This document shows positions 19,018 to 25,330 of a stretch of DNA of 44,108 nt, in pieces (within the stretch, counting starts at the first letter, position 1; each line of letters begins with the position of its first letter). The DNA is taken from contig JACDEU010000020.1 in assembly GCA_013816245.1 (NCBI GenBank), positions 1-44,108 on the forward strand. Direction: 5' to 3'. Position numbers and translations under genes: made by a program. Origin of the DNA: Actinomycetota bacterium (GTDB lineage: Bacteria; Actinomycetota; Thermoleophilia; Gaiellales; Gaiellaceae). The notes below the pieces were generated by a model. The model was given only the letters and a program-made list of their open reading frames with translations. It had not been told where the DNA came from and searched no databases.

Positions 19018-20145
19018 TCAGGAGCTGAACCAGCGCGCCCTGCGGCTCGAGCCGAAGAGAAGCTTCTCCGCGACGAGCTCGCGCGACGGCTCCTGGAACG
19101 ACCCGGTCGGTTTCGGTCCCGAGAAGAAGTCCACGTCGACGCGACCCACTCGACCGGCGCCGAACTCGATGTAGCAGGAGCCCGTTCCGTCGTACGCATC
19201 GACCTCGTCGCCCCCTTGCAGCTTCGAGATCAGCGCCGTGGCGACGACGCGCGCCTGCCGCTCGGAGAACACCCCCGCCTTCGGCACCCCGACCGTCGCG
19301 ACGTCTCCGAGTGCGTACACGCCGGGAAACTTCGTCTCGAGCGTCCGCGAGCTCACCGGTACATAGCCATCTTCGGCCATTCCGCTCGACAGGACAACGT
19401 CGGGAGCACGGTGCTTGGGAACGCCGAGGAAGAGGTCGTAGGGCAGCTCGCTGCCGTCGTCGAGGACGGCGACGCTTCGTGCCGCGTCGAGGGCGCTCAC
19501 ACGGTGCTTTGGGACGAACTCGATCTCACGTTCGGCAAACGCCTCGATAAGCGCACGGGACGTCTCCGGTGACGGAGGAATCGGAACCTCGAACGGAATG
19601 ACGAACGAGATCTGGCAATCGTCACGGACGCCGCGCTCCAAGAGATAGTCGTGTAGCAGCAACGCCGCCTCGCTCGGCGCCGGCGGGCACTTGAACGGTG
19701 CGCCGCAGACGCCGACGATCGCTCGGCCTTGCGAGAACGTGGGCAGGATCTCGCGCAAACGCTCGGCTCCCTCCACGGAATAAAACTCGTTGCCGGCGAT
19801 GCCGGGCGTCGCGTCCAGGTCGTAGTCGGCGCCGAGCGCCACGATCAGGAAGTCGGCCTCGTGCTCACCGCCGTCCGTGGTCACGCGCCGCGCTTGGGGA
19901 TCGATCGCCGTGACCGTCTGCTGCACGAACTGCACCCCCGGCTTCGCGATGTCGCGGTAACGGAGGCGGACCGCCTGGGGCTTCGTCCGGCCGAACAGCA
20001 CGTCGAGCTTCGCGTACCCGAAGATGAACGCGTCGTTCTTGTCGATCAGCCTGACGTCGACGTCCTCGCCGAGCGCCTCCGACAACGTCGTCGCGAGCTC
20101 GAGACCCCCGAAACCAGCCCCGAGGATCAGAATTCTTGTGCCCAT
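19018..20145 (-). CDS. FAD-dependent pyridine nucleotide-disulfide family oxidoreductase, SQR/NDH-2-like
   Basis: A 375-residue flavoprotein from ATG 20145. It has an N-terminal FAD-binding GAGFGGLELA motif, the second dinucleotide region with GVCGAPFKCPPAPSEAAL (about 165-185) and the C-terminal FAD contact VYALGDVATVG (about 293). The Cys-containing KCPPAP segment is typical of sulfide:quinone reductase and flavocytochrome c sulfide dehydrogenase-like proteins rather than classical NADH dehydrogenases. However, I cannot see a full set of SQR catalytic cysteines, so sulfide is not assured. It probably works at the membrane face, passing electrons to quinone. It lies 32 bases upstream of the sheath gene on the same strand but has no obvious functional tie to it. 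Confidence 0.8.
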   Translation of the reverse strand: MGTRILILGAGFGGLELATTLSEALGEDVDVRLIDKNDAFIFGYAKLDVLFGRTKPQAVRLRYRDIAKPGVQFVQQTVTAIDPQARRVTTDGGEHEADFLIVALGADYDLDATPGIAGNEFYSVEGAERLREILPTFSQGRAIVGVCGAPFKCPPAPSEAALLLHDYLLERGVRDDCQISFVIPFEVPIPPSPETSRALIEAFAEREIEFVPKHRVSALDAARSVAVLDDGSELPYDLFLGVPKHRAPDVVLSSGMAEDGYVPVSSRTLETKFPGVYALGDVATVGVPKAGVFSERQARVVATALISKLQGGDEVDAYDGTGSCYIEFGAGRVGRVDVDFFSGPKPTGSFQEPSRELVAEKLLFGSSRRARWFSS

Positions 20146-20205
20146 CGCCTCGATCGTAGTGGAACGACCCTATGCCGTCCGACCCGCGCGGGACCATTCG
20201 GGGTG

Positions 20206-20418
20206 ATGGCCTGGCCACAACTGATGCGCTGCCGGGAATGCAGCCGTGAATCGCTCGATTCGCGCTGGTCCCCGCTTTGTCCCGTCTGCTACGAGAGCCT
20301 TCAACTCGAGCAGCGTCGCCTCGAGATCCGCCCGCCCGCGCTCGACGAGCCGGGTTGGAGCGACGCCGCTCGGCTCGACGCAGCTTTCGAGAACGCACTC
20401 GGATCGGCGCTGCCGTGA
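20206..20418 (+). CDS. Small zinc-ribbon-like protein
   Basis: A 70-residue protein from ATG 20206 (MAWPQLMRCRECSRESLD). Two CxxC pairs (CREC and CPVC, 18 residues apart) suggest a zinc ribbon, followed by a charged helical tail. It diverges from the flavoprotein at 20145. Its TGA overlaps the GTG of the following membrane-protein gene in the sequence GTGA, so the two are likely translationally coupled. I do not recognise a named family. Confidence 0.6.
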   Translation: MAWPQLMRCRECSRESLDSRWSPLCPVCYESLQLEQRRLEIRPPALDEPGWSDAARLDAAFENALGSALP

Positions 20419-20717
20419 GTCTCGGGCTCGCGGTGTTTCTCCTCGCTCTCGTCGTGCTCGTCGCGCTTGCGGGCGCTTCCTTCTTCCGGCACACGGTTGC
20501 CGCGCTGTTCGTGCTCCTCGCGCTACCGCTCGGTCTTCTGCTTCAAGCGGCGCTAGGCCTCGGCTACAGCGTGTTCGTGATCGGGCTGCTGGCGACTGCC
20601 GTGGCCGTGATCCACACGATCGCCGACACGCTCAGACTGTTACGAGCCGCTAATCGACCAAGACAGAGACCGGCGCCGGCAAGGTCGCGGTCGGACCGCT
20701 CACGCATCGCTGCCTGA
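20415..20717 (+). CDS. Small hydrophobic membrane protein
   Basis: A 100-residue protein starting at GTG 20415, overlapping the previous stop by four bases. It has two or three transmembrane segments (about 1-22, 26-45 and 48-66) and a basic Arg/Pro-rich cytoplasmic-type tail (RPRQRPAPARSRSDRSR). The family is not recognised. The overlap suggests that it works with, or is at least co-expressed with, the zinc-ribbon protein. Confidence 0.55.
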   Translation: MSLGLAVFLLALVVLVALAGASFFRHTVAALFVLLALPLGLLLQAALGLGYSVFVIGLLATAVAVIHTIADTLRLLRAANRPRQRPAPARSRSDRSRIAA

Positions 20718-20739
20718 CGGTCCGACCGCGGAGCAGCCG

Positions 20740-20904
20740 TTACGTCCGGTCGTCGACCTTGTCCTTCAGGTCGTCGAGCTTGTCCTTCCCCTCGCCCACC
20801 TTCTGCTGTGCTTCGCCCTGCTTCTCGCGCATCGGGTCGTTCGTGAGGTCGCCCTCGGCTTCCTTGAGCTTTCCCTCTGCCTTGTCGCGCATTCCGTCTG
20901 ACAT
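20740..20904 (-). CDS. CsbD-family stress protein
   Basis: A 54-residue, highly charged protein from ATG 20904. It has the CsbD-like pattern MRDKAEGKLKEAEGDLTNDP, then Gln-rich and Lys/Asp-rich helices (QGEAQQKVGEGKDKLDDLKD). The ATG is preceded by a strong AAGGAGG ribosome-binding site, which decides against longer upstream starts. CsbD proteins are general-stress proteins of unknown mechanism, controlled by sigma-B in Bacillus. A sigma-B-like promoter is visible upstream (20934-20959), which fits that regulation. It is predicted to be cytoplasmic and partly disordered. Confidence 0.88.
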   Translation of the reverse strand: MSDGMRDKAEGKLKEAEGDLTNDPMREKQGEAQQKVGEGKDKLDDLKDKVDDRT

Positions 20905-20933
20905 GACCCCTCCTTCTCGTGGTTTCCTCCCAT

Positions 20934-20959
20934 CTACCCTCGTGGTTCGGCAAGAAACC
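20934..20959 (-). promoter_or_regulatory. Sigma-B/sigma-F-like promoter for the csbD-like gene
   Basis: On the minus strand, GGTTTC (20959-20954) is followed by 14 bases and GGGTAG (20939-20934). This closely matches the alternative sigma consensus GTTT-N14-16-GGGTA. It ends about 30 bases before the csbD-like ATG, a good distance for a short leader with the AAGGAGG site. Assignment is by motif only. Confidence 0.65.
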
Positions 20960-21016
20960 GGAATGTCGGTTGAAAAGCGTCGTTTAGGTTCCGGCCCATC
21001 GAGCAGGAGACGGGTC

Positions 21017-21142
21017 ATGCTCGTACTCCTACTCGTCATCATCCTGGTCCTCGCCCTGGCCGGCGGGATCTTCATCAGCAAGTTTCTCTTCCTGCTGCTG
21101 CTCCTGCTGCTGCTGTTGCTGCTTTTCCGCGGCCGGTTCTAG
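21017..21142 (+). CDS. Tiny poly-leucine membrane protein
   Basis: A 41-residue hydrophobic peptide from ATG 21017 (MLVLLLVIILVLALAGGIF), with an AGGAG ribosome-binding site a few bases upstream. After FISKF comes a run of about a dozen Leu encoded mostly by CTG/CTC, ending FRGRF. One long or two short membrane helices are likely. An in-frame ATG at 20963 would add a basic extension but lacks the better ribosome-binding site. It resembles the small hydrophobic proteins common in actinobacteria, with no known function. Confidence 0.55.
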   Translation: MLVLLLVIILVLALAGGIFISKFLFLLLLLLLLLLLFRGRF

Positions 21143-21143
21143 C

Positions 21144-21542
21144 TCAGGGAAGAGGAAGCCGGAAGTAGAGCGCCGGGCCTAGCGCCGTCGCGCCGAGCTT
21201 CCACGTCACGCGGTACCTGCCGGGAGACTTCACCGGGTATTGGCGCACGTAGTTCACGCGCGAGCCCCAGGTCCCGCCGCCCTGCCTGAAGACCGGGAAC
21301 GAACCGCAACGCTGAGCGGACTCCGCCCCGCCGCCCAGAGGCCGCACGCGACGGACACAGAGCGTGTACCGCTTGAAGTACTTCGCAGCCGTGGTGATCT
21401 CGAGGGAGACCTTGCCGGCCCGCTTGAAGATTCCGAAGCAGACGTCGCCGCTCGGACTGCAGTAGCTGGACAGCGCCTTCGTGGGAGCCTCGCTCGAGGC
21501 GGGCGCCGCAACTGCCAGAGCGGCGATTAGCGCAAGGACCAC
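21144..21542 (-). CDS. Secreted protein of unknown function
   Basis: A 132-residue protein from GTG 21542. It opens with a signal peptide (ALIAALAVAAPASSEAP), with cleavage likely after the Ala-rich stretch. The mature part has four cysteines (YCSPSGDVCF, LCVRRV, RCGSF) that could form two disulfides. A beta-rich C-terminus (YPVKSPGRYRVTWKLGATAL) looks like a small immunoglobulin-like or lectin-like fold. No family is recognised. Its stop is one base from the stop of the converging poly-Leu gene. Confidence 0.6.
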   Translation of the reverse strand: MVLALIAALAVAAPASSEAPTKALSSYCSPSGDVCFGIFKRAGKVSLEITTAAKYFKRYTLCVRRVRPLGGGAESAQRCGSFPVFRQGGGTWGSRVNYVRQYPVKSPGRYRVTWKLGATALGPALYFRLPLP

Positions 21543-21601
21543 CTCCGCAGGCTACATCGAATCGATCTGGACCTCTTGGCAATCAGCCTCGCAAGTCCAC
21601 C

Positions 21602-21969
21602 GTGAAGATCCGAGCGCTCGGCATTGCGGCAGTTGTAGCGCTCGGCCTGGCTGCCGGCGGTGCCTCCGGATCATCCGGGGGCACCGCCGCGCGCCAACCG
21701 GTGACCATTCGGCTTGGCGAGTACTTCTACAAGCCAAAGGTCGTCACGGTCCACGTGGGCCAGCCGGTGCGGTTCGTGAACGTCGGCAGATCGAGCACAC
21801 GGTCGCGGACACTGACGCCAAGGGAGCCATACGTTCCCGCCTGATCAAGCCTCGCCCGCTCGCGCACGGCCAGGTGCAAAACCGTCCGCTTCAAGCACGC
21901 GGGCCGGATCCTCTATCTCTGCACGTTCCACCCGACCCTGATGAAGGCCGGATCATCGTCGTTCGCTGA
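21602..21969 (+). CDS. Secreted cupredoxin (plastocyanin/azurin-like copper protein), frame broken three times
   Basis: Starts at ATG 21602 with a signal peptide (MKIRALGIAAVVALGLAAGG) and a cupredoxin strand VTIRLGEYFYKPKVVTVHVG. The copper-site His follows in IEHTVADTDAKG, in a second frame. The Cys-His-Met ligand loop YLCTFHPTLMK is in a third frame, and the typical ending GRIIVVR returns to the second frame. One C added near 21785, one A removed from AAAA near 21879 and one G added near 21945 restore a 122-residue protein with all four type I copper ligands. It is either a decayed gene or, more likely, a stretch with sequencing indels. The expected role is periplasmic or cell-surface electron transfer. 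It converges on the MFS gene, with stops one base apart. Confidence 0.75.
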
Positions 21970-21970
21970 A

Positions 21971-23611
21971 TCAGCGCAAGGGGACTGGCCTCCCTGCCAG
22001 CCGCTCCTCCGCCACGTCCTCGCCGGCAGCCCGTGCGGCCGCATGGCCGGTCACCGCAGCGAGGAAGTCGTCGCGCTGCAGGCTATAAAGATGGGAGTCG
22101 ACAACCGCCGTAACCGTCGCGGTGCGCGGGACGTCACGCAGCAAGGCGATCTCGCCGAAGTAGTCCGCTGCGTGGACTGACGAATGTCGACCCGCTACGT
22201 CGACGTCGAGCTCGCCGTCCCCGATGATGTAGAAGCGGTCGCCTTCATCGCCCGCACGAATCACGAGCTCCCCCGCGGACACCGCGATCGGCACGAGGCG
22301 CGACGCGACGCCTTCCTTCGTTGCGAGCGAAAGGGGCGCGAACATCGGCACGCCATCGATGAGGTCAAGCCCCGCTGCAGGGGCGAGCGCTCGGTCGATC
22401 GCGATGAGCCGCCGATAGGTGAGAAGCGCAAGGAGAGGGAGGATCGCCCCGACGACCACGAAGGCCGGACGCGGTCCGACCACTCGGACGAGGATGGGCG
22501 CTGCCGCCGAACCGAGTGCGACGCCGCCCATTGCCAATCCCCAGACCAGGCCCAGCACGCGGGTGAGCATCTCGTTGGGAATGATCCGTTGGAGGAGAGT
22601 GAAGACTGCGACGTCCTCGACGCTGTTGGCGGCACCCACGATCGCCAACAAGAAGATCGCCGTCGCGAGATAGGGCCGCGGCGCGATCAGGATGATCGGA
22701 ATTCCCCAGGCCGCGAGTGATAGTCCGAAGGGAACTGCGAGCCGCCTGCCGCCCAGGCTCATCGCGCCGAGCGCGCCGAGTAAGCCCCCGACTCCTATGG
22801 CAGCAGTCAGGTAACCAACCTCGGCTCCACTTCCGTGGACGACACGAAAGGCCGCGACGACGATCAGGACGTTCAAGCAGCCGCGGACAAATGTCTGCGC
22901 GAAGATCAGCCCCACCACGAGGCGGGCTCTGGGCGTTCGCGCGACGGTCTCGAATCCGCCGACGACCATGCGCCGCACGCTCGCCCGGTCGCGTGCGCCG
23001 ATGAGCTCGACCCGACTCTCGACCCTCACCCGCGCAAGCACTGCAGCGCCCGCCAGGAGGGCCCCGGCACCGAGGGCGAAGACGAGGCCGATGTCACCGA
23101 AGGCGACGAGCACGCCTGCGCACAGCGGACCGATGAGGGTGCCGATGCTCTCGACCGTCGAGGTGGCGCAGTTCGAGGCGATCAACTCCTCCGGCGTCCG
23201 GGCCAGTGACGGCAGTAACGCCTGCAACGCGGGCCTGATGAGGGTGGCGGACAGGCCCACCACGCCGGCGAAGGCGAACACGAAAACCCGGCTGTCCATC
23301 CACGCGGCTGCGGCCGATCCGGCGAGGGCAATTGCACCGACGAGGGTCATCGTCAGGAGAAAGCGTTCGCGCCGGAAACGGTCGCCTAGGGACGCGGCAA
23401 AGGGGGCGACAACGGCGCCTGGAAGCAGTCGGACCAGTCCTGCGATCCCCACCGCGGAAGTGCCGCCCTGCTCGTACGCGAAGATTCCGAGCGCGACGAA
23501 GTGTGCCCACTCGGCAACGATCGCAGCCCCCCAGGCCAGTTCGACTCGACGAACGTTCTCGTTGCGAACTGCAGCGCCGAGGGCCGAGACCACCTGACGT
23601 GGCCGAACCAC
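21971..23611 (-). CDS. MFS transporter with C-terminal cyclic-nucleotide-binding domain
   Basis: A 546-residue protein from GTG 23611. Residues about 10-405 form an MFS carrier of the MFS_3 efflux-like type with about 12 helices, including the SLGDRFRRERFLL loop after helix 2. Residues about 415-530 are a Crp/CAP-like cNMP-binding domain with IRAGDEGDRFYIIGDGELDV and the phosphate-binding-cassette-like DYFGEIALLRDVPRTATVTA. The cassette keeps Gly-Glu and Arg, which in related domains contact the ribose and phosphate, so cAMP or cGMP binding is plausible. Substrate unknown. It is the only apparent cyclic-nucleotide effector in a window with six cyclases. Confidence 0.85.
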   Translation of the reverse strand: MVRPRQVVSALGAAVRNENVRRVELAWGAAIVAEWAHFVALGIFAYEQGGTSAVGIAGLVRLLPGAVVAPFAASLGDRFRRERFLLTMTLVGAIALAGSAAAAWMDSRVFVFAFAGVVGLSATLIRPALQALLPSLARTPEELIASNCATSTVESIGTLIGPLCAGVLVAFGDIGLVFALGAGALLAGAAVLARVRVESRVELIGARDRASVRRMVVGGFETVARTPRARLVVGLIFAQTFVRGCLNVLIVVAAFRVVHGSGAEVGYLTAAIGVGGLLGALGAMSLGGRRLAVPFGLSLAAWGIPIILIAPRPYLATAIFLLAIVGAANSVEDVAVFTLLQRIIPNEMLTRVLGLVWGLAMGGVALGSAAAPILVRVVGPRPAFVVVGAILPLLALLTYRRLIAIDRALAPAAGLDLIDGVPMFAPLSLATKEGVASRLVPIAVSAGELVIRAGDEGDRFYIIGDGELDVDVAGRHSSVHAADYFGEIALLRDVPRTATVTAVVDSHLYSLQRDDFLAAVTGHAAARAAGEDVAEERLAGRPVPLR

Positions 23612-23830
23612 CCGTGAATTGAATCCCTTCTCCCTGCTCGATACAAGCCCAGGCGCAGGTTGCCGAGAACGCGGCTATGGTGGGATCTGACTTCGCGGCG
23701 GCGCCACGCGCGTTCGGATCAGGGCTCTGCTGCAGAGAAAAGACCTGCAAGACCGCGCCTAGCCTCCCCATGGGCCTGTCCCACCATGGACGTTTGCCCT
23801 GACCCTCAGGAGGTACGTGAAAGAAAACCG

Positions 23831-24706
23831 ATGAAAGGATTCCGCATGTTCAAACGCACAAAGTCACAAGTACTGAAGGACAACGCCGCGAGCGCGACCG
23901 ATTTCGCCTCGGCGCTCGCCAAGGACAAGAAGTTCCGCAGAGAGCTCGTGTCGGCCGTCAGCCACGGAACGATCGCCCGTCGCAGGGCGTCGAGCCGCAT
24001 CGGCTTCGTCGCTGCCGTGACGAGGCTCAGCACCGACCCGAAGCTGAAGAACGAGCTTCGCAGGATGACGAGCAGCATCGAGCGGGCATGGTCGCGCGTC
24101 GAGAAGAAGCAGAGCCACAAGCTCCGCAACTCGATCCTCGTGATCGCGGGCGTCGGCGGCGCCGCTGTCGCAGCCATGAAGACGCGCTCGAACGGCAGCC
24201 TGCCGAGCGTCCCCTTCACCGGCAGAACCACCCCGCGGACGGTCGACGAGTCGATCGAGGTCAACGTGCCCGTTTCGACCGTCTACAACCAGTGGACGCA
24301 GTTCGAGGACTTCCCGCTCTTCATGGAAGGCGTCGACCACGTCCAGCAGCTCGACGACACTCGGCTGCATTGGGCCGCGACGATCGCCGGCAAGAAGGCC
24401 GAGTGGGACGCCAAGATCCTCGAGCAGCATCCCGACAAGCAGATCAGCTGGATCAGCGAAGACGGGAAGAAGACCCGCGGCACGGTCTCGTTCGAGCCGG
24501 TCGGCGAGAACAAGACGCGCGTTGGTCTCTCGATGAGCTACCAGGCAGATCCGGTCGAGGCCGTCGGCTCAGCCGCCGGGCTCGATTCGCGACGCGTCAA
24601 GGGTGACCTCGAGCGGTTCAAGGAACTGATCGAGAGCCGCGGCACCGAGAGCGGCGCCTGGCGCGGCGAAGTCGCAGCAGGCAAGACCAAGACCACCAGC
24701 AAGTAA
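23831..24706 (+). CDS. SRPBCC (START/Bet v1-like) family protein
   Basis: A 291-residue protein from ATG 23831. The first 120 residues are basic and helical, with one hydrophobic segment (SILVIAGVGGAAVAAM, about 98-114) that may anchor it to the membrane. The C-terminal part (about 135-275) is a polyketide cyclase/dehydrase-type SRPBCC domain beginning TVDESIEVNVPVSTVYNQWT and containing FEDFPLFMEGVDHV. The ligand is unknown. An AGGAGGT site at 23808-23814 lies 16 bases before ATG 23831, longer than usual; ATG 23846 is a less likely alternative. The gene is followed by a strong hairpin. Confidence 0.8.
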   Translation: MKGFRMFKRTKSQVLKDNAASATDFASALAKDKKFRRELVSAVSHGTIARRRASSRIGFVAAVTRLSTDPKLKNELRRMTSSIERAWSRVEKKQSHKLRNSILVIAGVGGAAVAAMKTRSNGSLPSVPFTGRTTPRTVDESIEVNVPVSTVYNQWTQFEDFPLFMEGVDHVQQLDDTRLHWAATIAGKKAEWDAKILEQHPDKQISWISEDGKKTRGTVSFEPVGENKTRVGLSMSYQADPVEAVGSAAGLDSRRVKGDLERFKELIESRGTESGAWRGEVAAGKTKTTSK

Positions 24707-24714
24707 GGCGGTGC

Positions 24715-24744
24715 GGGCCACGCGGAGTGTTCTCCGCGTGGCCC
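24715..24744. terminator. Strong hairpin, probable bidirectional terminator
   Basis: A perfect 13-bp stem (GGGCCACGCGGAG / CTCCGCGTGGCCC) with a TGTT loop, nine bases after the SRPBCC stop. No T-run follows, as is common in high-GC actinobacteria. It also lies just beyond the stop of the converging small membrane gene (24761), so it could serve both. Confidence 0.7.
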
Positions 24745-24760
24745 CCGCTATCCCTAGGGG

Positions 24761-24894
24761 TTAGACGTACCCGACCAGCAGCAGGATCAGCGCGATCAGC
24801 AAGATCACGAGGAGCCAGTGGTTGACGGCGAAGCCGCCGATCAGGGCAAAGATGATCAGTAGCAGTCAAGAACCCAGAGCAATCCCATGGTCAT
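24761..24894 (-). CDS. Tiny hydrophobic membrane protein, apparent frameshift near 24866
   Basis: Starts at ATG 24894 or ATG 24888 (MGLLWVL), preceded by an AGGGAG site. It then shifts frame into LLLIIFALIGGFAVNHWLLV, ending LLLVGYV at TAA 24761. Adding one base near the GACTG at about 24866 restores a protein of about 42 residues with two membrane helices. It belongs with the short hydrophobic actinobacterial proteins of unknown role. It is divergent from the gene at 24996. Confidence 0.5.
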
Positions 24895-24930
24895 CTCCCT
24901 TCGCCTGGCGTTTCTCGCTGAGTAGCCGGT

Positions 24931-24947
24931 TTTCACGAGCCGTGAAA
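24931..24947. promoter_or_regulatory. Palindrome in a divergent intergenic region, candidate operator
   Basis: TTTCACG-AGC-CGTGAAA is a perfect 7-bp inverted repeat with a 3-base spacer. It lies between the small membrane gene (start 24894, minus) and the gene at 24996 (plus), where a regulator could control both. No T-run is present, so a terminator is less likely. Confidence 0.35.
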
Positions 24948-24995
24948 CGCGGAACCGACCACACGCAGGCAATCAAACAACTAAGGGAGGCGACG

Positions 24996-25316
24996 ATGGC
25001 AACGCAATCTGGTCGGTCTATGGATCCACGGGACATGCGTTCGCGCTGGGGAGCACCGGCGAGGCGGCCCGTGCACGACAGCGAGACGAAGCCGTTCTTC
25101 CTGACCAGCGAGTTCCTGGTCTTCGTGATCTTCCTGATGGGTCTCGGGATCACGGCCAGTGAGTCCCCGAGCATCGACGCACGCTTCTTCTGGGCCGCAG
25201 CGACGGTCGCGACGTCCTTCTACATGCTGAGCCGAGGCATCGCGAAGTCGGGGACGCGCAGCCGCGCCCACGATCCGCGCGAGGATCTCGACCTGACCCG
25301 GGACAAGCACGACTGA
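24996..25316 (+). CDS. Small two-helix membrane protein
   Basis: A 106-residue protein from ATG 24996, with an AGGGAGG ribosome-binding site immediately upstream that fixes the start. A polar N-terminus (about 1-35) is followed by two membrane helices (FLVFVIFLMGLGITAS and FFWAAATVATSFYMLSRGIA) and a charged tail (HDPREDLDLTRDKHD). No named family is recognised. Confidence 0.7.
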   Translation: MATQSGRSMDPRDMRSRWGAPARRPVHDSETKPFFLTSEFLVFVIFLMGLGITASESPSIDARFFWAAATVATSFYMLSRGIAKSGTRSRAHDPREDLDLTRDKHD

Positions 25317-25330
25317 AGCCTCCGTAGCGC

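Noticed and set aside
21090-21125. CTG/CTC-rich run as a microsatellite repeat
   Set aside because: It encodes the poly-Leu helix of the small membrane protein and is not a perfect repeat.
23817-23834. Five-codon leader GTG AAA GAA AAC CGA TGA overlapping the SRPBCC start
   Set aside because: The ribosome-binding site is only three bases from the GTG, too close for good initiation, and so short a frame is expected by chance.
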